Part shown: positions 1-9,400 of the stretch, piece after piece
Layout of the letters: the number at the start of each line of letters is the position of its first letter
How positions within the stretch are numbered: position 1 is the first letter of the stretch
Source: Phanerodontia chrysosporium
Taxonomy: Eukaryota > Basidiomycota > Agaricomycetes > Polyporales > Phanerochaetaceae
Assembly: GCA_001910725.1 (NCBI GenBank)
Contig: MJGA01000141.1
Location: 1 to 13,975 of the forward strand
Reading direction: 5' to 3'
DNA length: 13,975 bases
Translations under genes and position numbers: made by a program
The notes under the pieces: generated by a model
Seen by the model: the letters and a program-made list of their open reading frames with translations, nothing else
Told to the model about the DNA's origin: nothing
Database searches by the model: none

Positions 1-18
1 TCTGTCACCTGCTGCCCC

Positions 19-33
19 TAACCCTAAGGGTTA
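19..33. repeat. Telomere-type palindrome (TAACCCT/AGGGTTA)
   Basis: Two CCCTAA-type units run directly into an inverted GGGTTA unit, giving a perfect 15 bp palindrome with one central base (TAACCCT-A-AGGGTTA). TTAGGG is the usual telomere repeat of filamentous fungi and basidiomycetes and is also the binding core of Tbf1-like factors. The tract is far too short to be a telomere end. It could be a tiny interstitial remnant, a protein-binding site, or chance. Confidence 0.35.
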
Positions 34-206
34 AGACGAAAAACTGTGACACATAGCCCCAGCACAGCCTCGCCGCGCAGCCCGCGTCGCAGCCTCGCCG
101 GCTATGCTGAGCGCTGCCCATCAGCTTATGTAATCATATAGCCTGCCCTAAAGGACCTGTAGTATATAAGGGTAGCTCCCCTCGCTCCTGTCCGTCATCT
201 CGACCT

Positions 207-284
207 CTTGGTCAATACGGACAGGTAAGCCCGATGTTTGTATTGTAGTTACAGTACTAATATAACCTTGGTCAATACGGACAG
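207..284 (+). repeat. 18 bp direct repeat bounding a 60 bp intron-like unit
   Basis: The 18-mer CTTGGTCAATACGGACAG occurs at 207-224 and identically at 267-284, exactly 60 bp apart. The first copy is followed directly by GTAAGC, and the second copy ends in CAG, so 225-284 reads as a 60 bp fungal intron. It has a GTAAGC donor, a TACTAAT branch-like site near 254-260 and a GACAG acceptor. The last 18 bases of this putative intron therefore repeat the 18 bases before its donor. A TATA-like GTATATAAG lies about 40 bp upstream of the first copy. No coding frame around it is recognisable, so it may belong to an untranslated or non-coding transcript, or be a simple tandem duplication. Confidence 0.45.
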
Positions 285-850
285 CTGTACAAGTTTGTTC
301 GTCGCCGCGTGACACGCTCCGCTGCGCCTCGTCGTCGACCTCCCCGCCCTCGCCTCGCGTGTAGCGTTGAGCCTCTGCTCCGCGACACGAAGCGGCCTCA
401 GGACGGGTACACATCCGCACTGCAGCCTGCGGACGGATCCGCACCGCCCACCCTATGAGAATATGGCCATTGTGAGTTCGTTCTCATATACCCGTGCTGC
501 CTGAAGCTTATGCGATTTGAGGCATAGCAACGAGTCGAACTTTATCAGAGTTAATGCGCTTCGACACAGCAGCTTACTCATTCAATCGGAAGAATACGTC
601 TCGAAATGTAGGCCTCTCTGCTCTTGTCAACCTTGATATATGCATGTGCTCATCCCTGCCGTTTAGCAGAGCGTGCTCGGCATCATGAATTCGAACCTAA
701 GTGAATTAGGCCCCAGAGTAACCTATCTGTTGCACGGCGCGACGCTCCCCGGCGAGAACAGGCCAGCAAACTCGCATTGCCGCTTCATACCGCAGTAAGT
801 GCTGCGATCTCTGCTGCATCTCGGCATTTGGTTCTACCATCACCGCTTGT
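285..850. other. Intergenic, no gene seen
   Basis: About 570 bp upstream of the F-box-like gene. Open frames here are short, have no recognisable domain, and switch composition along their length. I see no RNA gene. An inverse B-box-like string near 685 lacks any cloverleaf partner. The sequence becomes AT-richer towards the TATA box at 851, as expected for promoter DNA. Confidence 0.4.
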
Positions 851-860
851 CTATATATAA
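851..860 (+). promoter_or_regulatory. TATA box of the F-box-like gene
   Basis: CTATATATAA lies 55-64 bp upstream of the ATG at 915. That spacing suits a TATA-driven start site around 880 and a short leader. A perfect 12 bp palindrome, GGACAGCTGTCC, begins at the last base of the start codon (917-928). Confidence 0.55.
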
Positions 861-914
861 GACTCGATCTCTCATCGTGCCTACCATCTACAACCACTTC
901 ATTAGCCCTCTACA

Positions 915-1981
915 ATGGACAGCTGTCCGTTCGAGTTGTGGTCGAAGATCGCAGGCTATGCCTGTACGGACGGAGGGTACAGTGGCCGCTCGCTCTCCTT
1001 AGTATCGCGCACGATGCAATGTGCTGTCGAGCCTGTCCGCTATCGTTCGATTTGCCTCAAGAGCAACCAGAAGCTGTTCGCTTTTGCCTCCCGGATCGTG
1101 GCGCTCGACAAACCTCCTACCATTCGCCACCTCTTCATCGCAGGCCTTCACGTCCATTTTCCAAGGATAGACGAGGTTGGCTCGTTCGAGGGATGGCAGA
1201 AATCTCGAGCTCGGCTGCAAGAAGACACAGGCAAGATCAACGATGCTATACGCAACATCGTCACATCTTGCGCATCCACCTTGTGTACGCTCACTATCCA
1301 TGACTGGGACCCAGATTGGAGGTCGAACACATCACATTCCCTCACCTCCACAGTGCTACACTCCTCACTGTGCCTCGCCAAAAAAGCGCGGAAAACATGC
1401 ACGCACGGTTTCCCTCCCTCAGACTTTTGCATCTCTTGACGACGTACCATACCCATCATTTCTGGCAGGGAATAAGTGCATTTGCGCCCCGCATCACCAA
1501 CCTTCGACTGTCCAATGTCAGTGTCGATAGCTACATAGCGCCATACCTCCGTATTCTGCTCGACGTCCCTCCACCACCGAGGCATCCTGGCATCGTTGTC
1601 GTAGGGTCCTCCGACTCTTTTCCTCCTGGATCCGCTGATGCCCAGGAAGCGCTAGCCGTCGCTTCCCGCTTGCTTGCCTCGAGCGCATAGATGTACGCCC
1701 CTTCAAGTACGACAGTACGGGCGACCGCTGCGGGAACAACGGCATGGCGCACGGTGGGATGATGTGGGACCTCCAAGCCATCGCGTCTACCTCTGCAAAG
1801 AGGCAAGGCAGTAGGAAGTTTACTTTGCAGCCGGAGCAACCGCGGTACAGCCTTGAAGAGGCCCTGCAGGAGTGGTTGGAGATGGTAGATGGAAGGGATG
1901 GTCAGTGGTCTCGACGGTCAATAGGACAAGATGGACCGGCAGACATTCCGTGATGTGGTATGGGGCAGGACTTGCGACTGA
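915..1981 (+). CDS. F-box-like/LRR protein, reading frame broken
   Basis: The start MDSCPFELWSKI resembles the loose F-box opening of the large, fast-evolving F-box families of mushrooms: P-x-E-L-W near the N-terminus, then a 'LSLVSRTMQCAVEPVRYRS' segment. Downstream are LRR-like stretches such as 'PTIRHLFIAGLH', 'PSLRLLHLL' and 'PRITNLRLSNV'. The frame must change near 1318 (GG in GGAGGTCG), near 1674 (GCCTCGAG), and twice more in the tail (about 1905 and 1940). Between these points the sequence stays protein-like, for example 'ERIDVRPFKYDSTGDRCG', with no other stops. The last frame would end at TGA 1979-1981; the uncorrected frame stops at 1438. The reconstructed length is about 355 residues. 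Such proteins usually act as substrate receptors of SCF ubiquitin ligases, but no target can be inferred. It could be a true pseudogene, but similar one-base breaks in the housekeeping genes nearby favour sequence error. Confidence 0.6.
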
Positions 1982-2485
1982 AGAGGAAGAATCCCCTGTG
2001 AGTGAATCGCGAATTCGACACCGTCACCGAGAGTTACTAACCATAACCGTTGCCTTCAGACGCAATCTGTCCCTGCAGCATAGACCAGGGCTTCTCTGAA
2101 GGCTCAGTGCCTTGGATGCCTACGATGCAATCACGTCTCACATGCAGCACTGCAGAGGCAAGGATTCGTATCGTATCGTACCTACGTCAGTCTCATAGTC
2201 AGTGAGCTTTGAAGAGTAAACTCTGTCAGGCATCCTGTCCGGATATGGGAAGATGAGGCTTTTGGCGAACCCACAATTCTGAAATTATTCCCTTTGTAGT
2301 GCTGTATAGGATAACAACTTCTGCAGCACACGTTATAGCCTGCTTTTTAACCTGCTCTAGAAATTGCAAATCACCGTTCTGCGGTTTTCTACAGGCCTAT
2401 TCTCACCTTGAGCGTATCTACGAACTTGGAAGAGCACGTCCACGACGCGCCTATGCGCGCTAATCATTGTGGGAAGTTTCTAAGG
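1982..2485. other. Intergenic, no gene seen
   Basis: About 500 bp between the F-box-like gene and the uL29m promoter. It holds a short CGTAT tandem near 2165-2180 and AT-richer DNA at 2280-2400. I find no coding exon, tRNA or long repeat. It probably contains the 3' end of the F-box transcript and the distal promoter of the ribosomal protein gene. Confidence 0.45.
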
Positions 2486-2494
2486 TTAGGGTTT
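2486..2494. promoter_or_regulatory. Telo-box (AAACCCTAA on minus strand) before uL29m
   Basis: TTAGGGTTT on the plus strand is an exact telo-box read in reverse. It lies 79 bp upstream of the ATG of the mitoribosomal protein gene. Telo-box/TTAGGG motifs are known promoter elements of ribosomal protein and translation genes in several fungi (Tbf1-type binding) and in plants. The functional link here is inferred from position and motif only. Confidence 0.45.
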
Positions 2495-2572
2495 GAGCCG
2501 ACAGGCCCGCCCTTCACAAACTGCTCCGAACCAGGTCACGAACACGCTCAGCGGGACCGGCTGCCCACCAAG

Positions 2573-3431
2573 ATGTTCTCTTCGACGCTGTCACGGCCGA
2601 TCCAGGGTCTCTCTCGCTCGGCCCTCACTAGACCATCTGGCCTCGTCGCGTCCGCTGTGTCCCAAACTCGGTCCTTCGCTTCTGTCCTTCCAGACACACC
2701 TGCAACCTCGAAGGCTATCGGTACCAACGGATCGAAGGTGCCGACGCCTGAAGGGCACCTCCGGCCACATCTTGGTGTGGAAGTGAACCCCAATCACGGA
2801 CTCTATGGGTTCTTCCGCCGACTCGAGAAGGACGGAAAGGTAGACTACGAGACAGTGCAGCTTCGGGAGCACGCCAATCTTGGCTCCAGTGCGTCGGTTT
2901 CTTGTATGTTCCCTGTGAGATCACTCATGTCTCTCGTTTGTTCTTAGGCCGGTCATGGTCTGCCGCGAACTCCGCCGCAAGAGCTTCAAGGACTTGCACA
3001 CGCTTTGGTACGTTCTCCTGCGGGAGCGAAACCTTCTCGCGACGCAGTTGGAGGAGGGAAGGAGAATGGGTATCTTCGCAAGCCGCATGTCAGCTTCTAT
3101 ACAGGCTCACAAGGTGCGCCCATAAGTGTATTGTTCGTTGCTGTCGCGGTTTACACTGTCATAGGTCCGTAAATCCATGGCACGCATCAAGTACGTGATC
3201 AACGAGCGACGGCTTGCCTACGAACAAGCCATAAAGATCCTGGAGGAGAAGAGGCAGGCGAAGCTTAGCGAAGAAGAAAAGGAACAGGAGCGACAGAGAG
3301 TGGAGGAGGGGATCGTTTCCCAGGCAGAGCAGCCGGCAGCGAAGAAAGCTGCACCGGAAGCGCCGCAGGAAGTCAACCTCGCCGTGGAGGGCCTCTTTGC
3401 GAGCGGATCTCAAAGCACGAAGCAATCATAG
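2573..3431 (+). CDS. MRPL4: Mitochondrial ribosomal protein uL29m
   Basis: Large-subunit mitoribosomal protein of the uL29 family (yeast Mrpl4, human MRPL47), imported into mitochondria. Three exons: 2573-2888, 2948-3113 and 3165-3431. The introns are 59 and 51 bp with GTGCGT/GTGCGC donors and TTAG/ATAG acceptors. The Ser/Arg-rich start (MFSSTLSRP...) reads as a mitochondrial presequence. The family core follows: 'HGLYGFFRR', then '[18 protein letters not shown]' and '[15 protein letters not shown]' after one-base correction, then '[17 protein letters not shown]'. The tail is Glu/Lys-rich. Corrected length is 249 residues, normal for fungal homologues. The break is one missing base at 2967 (GCGAAC where GCGGAAC restores the motif), inside the most conserved segment. 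Start 2573 is chosen because it gives the presequence directly upstream of the core. It lies tail-to-tail with SDHAF1, 104 bp apart. Confidence 0.9.
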
Positions 3432-3535
3432 ATTCGGCCCTGGTCCCGTTGTGGTGTGCGTTCTCATTCGCGTTCTCTGTCGTTTGTTTCCTATGCTGCC
3501 TACCTGGTTTCAATACCATACGCCGAGACTCGCTC

Positions 3536-3924
3536 TCATATATGACCAACTGAAGCTACGGGTGTCCTGCTTGCCTGGTGATTCCATCGTCCACCGTCTT
3601 TCTCTTCCCATTCCCGCATGATGTTGCTGACCCATATGTCTCGTACTTTCGTGTCCTCATACGTTTCAAGCTGCCTCCTCCCTTTGCGTAGTAGGTGTTC
3701 TACCGCCGACACATCGCGAGGCGATATCGATTCAGCCTGCGTTTTGAACGTATAACGGACGAAGAGGCGGAATTTTGGACGTGTGGCCGGCGGTTTAGAC
3801 CTCACCATTCGGAGAGCTCTATAGTGCTGCTTCAGCCCTGTAACTTAGAATGTATATCCAACAACACATACCTCCGATAAAGAGCGAGAACTTCCTTTTG
3901 CAAGCCTGAGTGCCCAGGTGCCAT
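3536..3924 (-). CDS. SDH6: Succinate dehydrogenase assembly factor 1 (LYR protein)
   Basis: Two exons on the minus strand: ATG at 3924 down to 3872, then 3818 down to the stop at 3536. A 53 bp intron (3819-3871) has a GTATGT donor and CTATAG acceptor. The product is 111 residues, the usual size for SDHAF1/Sdh6. Residues 8-18 read LQKEVLALYRR, with the diagnostic LYR tripeptide at 15-17. Later come the family features 'RPKFRLFVRYTF', 'DVSAVEHLLRKGRRQLETYE' and a Trp-containing tail. In mitochondria this family helps mature the iron-sulfur subunit of complex II, interacting with it and the Fe-S transfer machinery through the LYR motif. Uniquely in this window, no frame break is needed. A start upstream is unlikely because the LYR motif is normally near the N-terminus. 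The gene diverges from the NDUFAF6-type gene. Confidence 0.88.
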
Positions 3925-4086
3925 GGTACGTTGTCTTTCTTGCCACAGAAGGCGAGAGAGCGGTTCGGACGAAAGATGCGAACCAGAGCTGCTCCCGAGC
4001 GGCGGTCACATGCGTGTGACTTTGTCGCGGCATGCGCGGACGCGTTCATGTTGCACCTCTCCCTCTCCCGACCACCACGACCACAA
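3925..4086. promoter_or_regulatory. 162 bp divergent promoter, SDHAF1 / NDUFAF6-type genes
   Basis: This is the only DNA between the start codons of the two divergent assembly-factor genes, so it must carry both promoters or their leaders. I see no TATA box. The 3' half is a CT/CCA-rich tract, common just upstream of start sites in basidiomycete housekeeping genes. In-frame ATGs at 4048 and further upstream could lengthen the NDUFAF6-type presequence, so the true promoter may be even shorter. Confidence 0.5.
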
Positions 4087-5285
4087 ATGCTGCTTCGCCA
4101 GCTCTGCCTACACCAGACACGTCAGGTTCAGTCTGCGCTGCGCGCTTCCGCCTCGGGTGTCCGGAAAGCTTCGACTGCAGCCATTCCCGAAGGTGGCGTG
4201 AGCGATCCGAACGCTTATTGCAGAGACCTCGTGCAGAAACGCGACTATGAGACATACCTTGTCTCGCAATTCTATCCTAGAGAATATCGAGATGCATTCT
4301 ATGCCCTCAGGGCATTTTACGTGAGTGTGACTGATATATGTCCGTCTGTGTTGGCTCATGAACGTCCTGTGTTCCACTACCTAGATTGAGATAGCTACTG
4401 TGCAAGAAACCGTCTCCAATGCAATAATTGGGAACATGCGGATGCAATTCTGGAGGGACGCGCTGAAGAATTTCTCCGACGTACGTACTCCGCCATGACC
4501 TGCATATCCGTGTTGACCGCCGTAATTAAGTAGGGCAGGCCGCCAAAGCATCCAATCGCACTCGCCCTCTATGAGCGTACGGCAAGTTCAATCTTCCCAT
4601 GTACCATCTCAAGAGAATGGTGGACGCTAGGTGTGTACTTCTATCTGACCATCTGTATGCGGGAAACCTGACGACACTCCTTCAAGGACGCGGAGCTACA
4701 AACCCCGACGCACCTCACGATAGACAGTCTGACCGCCCATGCCGAGTCGACGTCATCTACATTTCTCTACCTCCTGCTGTCCATGCTTAACCAGTCGTCT
4801 TCTCACGACTTTTCCCACGCAGCGTCCCATGTAGGTGTTGCGCACAGTGTTGCGACGCTTCTCCGCGCACTGCCGTACCACGCCTCGAAGCGGCACATGG
4901 TCATTCCCGCAGAGATTACGGCACGCCATGGCGTTAACCAGGAAGAGGTCTTCCGACAGGGAGGAAACGCCAAAGGAATCGACGACGCTGCCTTTGAGTT
5001 CGCCACGCTGGCCAACGACCATCTGATCACTGCGAGAGAGATGTTCAAGGAGACTGCAGGCAAAGTGCCGGGTCCGGTCAAGCCGGTCTTCCTGTACGCG
5101 GTAGGGTCACAGGTTCCGCCAATCCTCATTGCCTCCATACTGAATGCTCCGCGTAGGTACCGGCAGCTGTATACCTGGAGCGGCTTGAGAAAGTAAACTT
5201 TGATGCCTTCCACCCCTCGTTGCAACAGCGGAGTTGGAGGCTGCCATGGCGTATCTGGCTGGGATACTACCAGGGTAGATTCTAG
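4087..5285 (+). CDS. NDUFAF6: NDUFAF6-type complex I assembly factor
   Basis: Squalene/phytoene synthase fold protein of the NDUFAF6 (C8orf38) branch, a mitochondrial factor for early complex I assembly. Five exons: 4087-4320, 4385-4480, 4534-4631, 4687-5100 and 5157-5285. An Arg/Ser-rich presequence (MLLRQLCLHQTRQ...) precedes 'DPNAYCRDLVQKRDYETYL'. Later come 'NMRMQFWRD', 'YHLKRMVDAR', 'HVGVAHSVATLLRALPYHAS' and the C-terminal signature 'NFDAFHPSLQQRSWRLPWR'. About 323 residues, close to the human protein. The two Asp-rich catalytic motifs of true squalene and phytoene synthases are not evident, which fits an assembly role, not isoprenoid synthesis. The frame needs one extra G at 4581-4582 (ACGGCAAG) and another at the exon 3 donor (4630-4631). 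Splicing out 5101-5156 is required to reach the conserved C-terminus; reading through gives a false stop at 5196. Confidence 0.85.
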
Positions 5286-5479
5286 TTATCGGATTGTCTG
5301 TCCTACGGCCGTTTATACAAAGTGCCAGGTATCCAACATCCGTCTTCCTGGCCGAGACCTGCAGGTTGTATGTCAAATTGGATATCGGATAGGCAGTTTG
5401 GATATCCACACAGGCTTTTACAGGACATATTAACCTTTAGGCTCACCGAGGAGATCCCCTGCCCGCTCCCTGGTTTTTA

Positions 5480-5564
5480 CAGCCGTTTGCAAATCAATGG
5501 TCTGGTCCGGATTTTTTCGATTATGGGCGGAGTCCCACCCGGCTGATGCCCGGCCCCGGGCGCC
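5480..5564 (+). repeat. Left terminal inverted repeat (85 bp)
   Basis: Identical at all 85 positions to the reverse complement of 6223-6307. It includes a T6 run (GATTTTTTCG part) and ends inward in a GC-rich near-palindrome (CCCCGGGCGCCGGGG) where the identity to the other end stops. Confidence 0.9.
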
Positions 5565-6131
5565 GGGGACACCACAGGTTCCTTTCGCACCTGGCAACCC
5601 GACTATTTCCCATTCGAGCATTACCCGCTCATTGTCTGGCGGTAAGCCGGGGACGGTGAGGCGGGATGGCGAGGACGCCAGGTGTCCTGACATATCCAGC
5701 GCTCCTAGACTCATCTCTACAGTTTCGACAGACCCTCAGGCGCCGTCATGCGACACCTGCCTTTTAAGGTGCGCAGGATGCCCAAATGCGAACGCAACGG
5801 CAAAAACAGGTCTCCTACAGCAGCTGTATATGGTACGTACACCCAAAAAGCGAACATTAAAAAAATTGTATACACATCTTTTGACAGAAGGAAATGAAGC
5901 TAGTTATGAAGCACAAACCGGTCGAGTCCAAGAGTCAGGCTCCGAGTTGCTCGGCGGCTCGGACTCGATGCTTCAGTCCTCGGCCGTAGCAACGTCGCTC
6001 TCCTTAGTGAGAGAACCGGAGGACGACGTGGCGAGCCAGCTTCCATCGCGTCGTCGCGCGCTTAATCAGCCGTCAAGGCAGGTGTTGCGTCTGGGGAGTC
6101 TGTCACACCGTGGGTCCATGATACCTGCTCA

Positions 6132-6161
6132 TGAAGCTGAAGCTTGAAGCTTGGAGCTTGG
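6132..6161 (+). repeat. Short AGCTTGA/AGCTTGG tandem inside the transposon
   Basis: Four imperfect 7 bp units built on GAAGCTT run in tandem inside the element, next to its right arm. Subterminal short repeats of this kind can bind transposase in some TIR elements; that role is speculative here. Confidence 0.5.
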
Positions 6162-6222
6162 GGGTGGTGGTCGCGATGAGATGGTGCGGGTTCCGGGGGA
6201 GGTGGCCTACGGGCGTTTCCCG

Positions 6223-6307
6223 GGCGCCCGGGGCCGGGCATCAGCCGGGTGGGACTCCGCCCATAATCGAAAAAATCCGGACCAGACCATTGATTTGCAA
6301 ACGGCTG
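6223..6307 (-). repeat. Right terminal inverted repeat (85 bp)
   Basis: Exact inverted copy of 5480-5564. Its inner edge is a run of CCGGG/GGCCC sequence and its outer edge ends ACGGCTG, followed by the TA duplication at 6308-6309. Confidence 0.9.
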
Positions 6308-6453
6308 TAGACGCCGGATACCTCGGACAAACCTCCGCACGGGCGCTCTCCCTCGGGCTACTGAACCGTCATCATCTCTGCAGGCAGTCCGCCGTCGCCC
6401 ACCGCCGCCCCTCGTCAACCTGCCTCGGCCCGTCCCCTCTCGACGCTAGCAGC

Positions 6454-9400
6454 ATGGATCGACTTTGCGGTGAGCATCACCTTCTGATTGCATGGCTGTG
6501 TGCTCAACGTCGGCTCCCACGACCTCGCGTGAAACTATTTCCGCCCCTGGATTTACCCCGGATTTCTCTCGGATTTCTCCACGCTGCAGGTGAAGTCGTC
6601 CAGCTCGTCCTCAACGAACTCGACAACCCCACCAACTTCAGCCTCGCATCAAAACACTACTACGCATTCACCCAAGACCCATACGTGCGCTCCACCTACT
6701 TCCTCTGCCGCTATGGGCGCATACAAGCACTCTTCTGGGCCCTGGGGAGAGGGAAGCTCATGACACCTCAGGTCATCGATGTATGCATCCTTTACCCACC
6801 CTCTGCATCCTATGCTGCCTTGCGAGCCCGCCTAATGACCCTTTGGAACTCAGATACTCCTGTCGTCGGGCGCTCAGGTCTCGCGGTACCTGGTACAATG
6901 TGCCATGCACCATTACTACCGTACCGCTCAAGTCCCATTTATCAAGACTCCCTGGGTCCGCTCAATGAGCTTGGACGTCTTCACATACTTCCAGGCGGCT
7001 GCTGTCAGGCTTTTCGGGAGCATACCGTTTGGGAAGGGGGATGACGACGGGTCGATAGTAGAGGCCGTCATCAAACAGAGTCGGCAGCCCGCAGAGCAAG
7101 GAAAGTTAAGCTAGAGACCCTACAGGAAATTTTGGAGAAGTTCAAGGTATGTATCCCTGCAGCGGAACTTCTACCTCGGATCATCTGACCTCATATACAG
7201 TTCATACCCTTTTGTAACAAAGTGCGCACACCAGCCCCTCGTTTGCCGCTCGGATGGTTGAAGCCAAGACTTTCCTAGGACGCGATGATGGCGAACTTTC
7301 CCCTCGTGCTCGCAATAGAGCCCACCTTGCTGCCATACGCGCAAGCCAATGGGTTTACCATGGACCATAAGGTGCATTGACCATTCTCTCCCCGCCCTCC
7401 ATCGCTAGTGCGTCGTGAGAACTCACATGACGTTCAGTATCGAAACTTCGTGTTCCGCAAGATGTTCGAGAAGCCCGCCGCGCCTTTTGAAGGTAGGACG
7501 GACGAAATTGTGAAGAATGTACGGGAGTTGTCGAAACTCGACGCTCGGTGAGTGGCTTGCTTCATGGTGGCGTCAAATGGTCATTCAACATATATGCAGT
7601 ATGTTCGTCAGCCGTACAGTTGCCGCCGAGATCTGTATGGAAGCGAAGCAGAATGAGACAGGCTATGGCGCATTGAGAGGCTTCACAAGGCAGGGCTCTT
7701 AAAGTTCGATCTATCGTAAGTGTTAGCTCCGCACTCTGCTGTTTCCGGTCTGATTACTTGCCAGGCTGGTCGTCGAGGACCTCATTAAGGTACCACAACC
7801 GCGCAAGACCCTTGCATTCGACTAACTTATCCTAGATGTTCTCCAAGACCCGCTCGGTAACTTTTGCTCAGACGCACAGCGTTCTTCGACAGCTTTTCCT
7901 GGATTTCCCGTCCAAGGATCCGACTGTGCGACTTGTTTTACTTCTACAGGTCTTCCTCTCGGAAAGCACTGCTACCACGGGCGCACCGACTAGCGATCAT
8001 CCCCCGCGTGACTATGTGAAGAATTGCTCAGAGAAGATCAAGGCAATCAAGCTGGATCCCGTGCAGCGGTCTGACCTTGTCGAGGTGCTTGCGAGCAAAT
8101 TCGCCCGGACCGTTTCCAAGGCGTCTTGGAGTATGGACGTGTGGAACTGGGTATGTCTAAGGCGGACGTCGAAGACCTCGTGCAAGAGGTGGCCTTCAGA
8201 TGTCTCGAGATCGGCTGCAAAGGACGGATGCTGCAGAAGCTCGTCGAATTGTACCCCTTCCTGCACAACGCCATCAGCGTCCATGTTCTGCGCAAGTACA
8301 GGTGACGTCGGCGATCTGCCCCCATGTGAGACACCAAGGCATGCATGATGTACGAGGCAGCGCTCTGCCAGGACTTTTCATCCGCGCATGAGCCTCTCGG
8401 AACGCGTGGCAGAGCTTCGGCACCAAGGGCTGGGAGGCATACAGGCGCTCAACATCATCGACGCGGAGAACAGCTTGCTCGAAGAGAGCCATAGTCTCCA
8501 GACACGCGACGAACGTGACGAGGAGACCTTGTGCGTACTTTGCTCACCTATCGAACTCTCAAATCGCTTACTTTTCGAGCACGCAGGGCCCCATTGGCCA
8601 GGACACGCTCTCCACAATGATTCGCAAGGACGAATTGGGCCAGCGCGCGGGAGGCGAAGGGTGTACTACGACGTTCTGACGCATTTGGAGGACCCTGCAG
8701 GAGGGAAGCTCACGTATCCTGCAGGTGAGTGCGATAACGTTTCGAGCGGCGTCGCCGGCATATGGATGCTGACGACCCTGAATAGAGAGCGTTATGGTGG
8801 GGAAGTGGATCGCGTACATTACGGCTTGCGTAGTGCGGTGACCGCGGTATTCATGATTCACGCCGTGCTTAACACCAACCTTATGGTGCGTCATGCTGTT
8901 CGCGCTCCCCGTAGGAGGCAACTCTGCTTCTGGTATAGGTTGTGCAGCCCTACGTCTCGCACGACCTCCCACAGCCGTCTCTGCACCGCGTCCCGGTCAC
9001 GCTGAAGCACTTCAGACTATTGGCGCACTTGGGCCGTGCACCGGTACGTGTTTCCGGCGGCCGCATTGCGTTACGAATGCTATTGAGTTGCCAGCCGCTT
9101 GCCATGATCGACGAATCGAGCACGGCGCAGACTTCTATTTCTCGGAAGAAGATACCTGACTTCGGAGGACCTGAACCCGACTCCGAGCAGGAAGCACATG
9201 AAGCGGCGGCATTCGCGCATCAGCATAAAGATTCGCATGTCGCCTGAGCGCGCCACTCAGGGGAGCCGAGCGGGAGTGCCACGGCAGTCAGGACCGGTGA
9301 GCCGTCCTCGTCGCAGCTGTCCTCTCCCTCGGCGAAGCGGCCCCGCCGGAGCGCGGCATCGGCAAAGCAGTATGTCGTGCCGGACAGCGACGACGACATG

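Larger units (their letters stand above)
5480..6307. mobile_element. Non-autonomous TIR DNA transposon, TA target duplication
   Basis: An 828 bp element whose first 85 bases (from CAGCCGTTTGCAAATCAATG) are the exact reverse complement of its last 85. It is flanked on both sides by TA (5478-5479 and 6308-6309), the duplication expected for Tc1/mariner-type insertion. The interior has no transposase-like protein: the long open frame across 5497-6147 is low-complexity and without motifs. The element is therefore probably mobilised in trans. Perfect identity of the repeats implies a recent insertion or gene conversion. It lies 194 bp beyond the NDUFAF6-type stop and 146 bp before the next start codon, so it may have displaced that gene's promoter. 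Superfamily is inferred from TA and termini only. Confidence 0.85.

Noticed and set aside
675..700. tRNA B-box-like string GAATTCGAACC (minus-strand gene)
   Set aside because: The flanking bases do not pair into a T-arm or acceptor stem, and no A-box or anticodon arm is present at the right distance.
5100..5196. Stop at 5196 as the end of the NDUFAF6-type protein
   Set aside because: That frame reads through a 56 bp intron (GTAGGG...GCGTAG). Removing it restores the conserved C-terminus ending at 5285.
4087..5285. A squalene or phytoene synthase of isoprenoid biosynthesis
   Set aside because: The fold is shared, but the Asp-rich catalytic motifs are not seen. The mitochondrial presequence and C-terminal FHPSLQQ signature match the NDUFAF6 branch.
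5497..6147. 216-codon plus frame inside the transposon as a transposase
   Set aside because: No DDE-type motifs, low-complexity translation, and its first part lies in the terminal repeat. The minus frames here are also just translations of the repeat.
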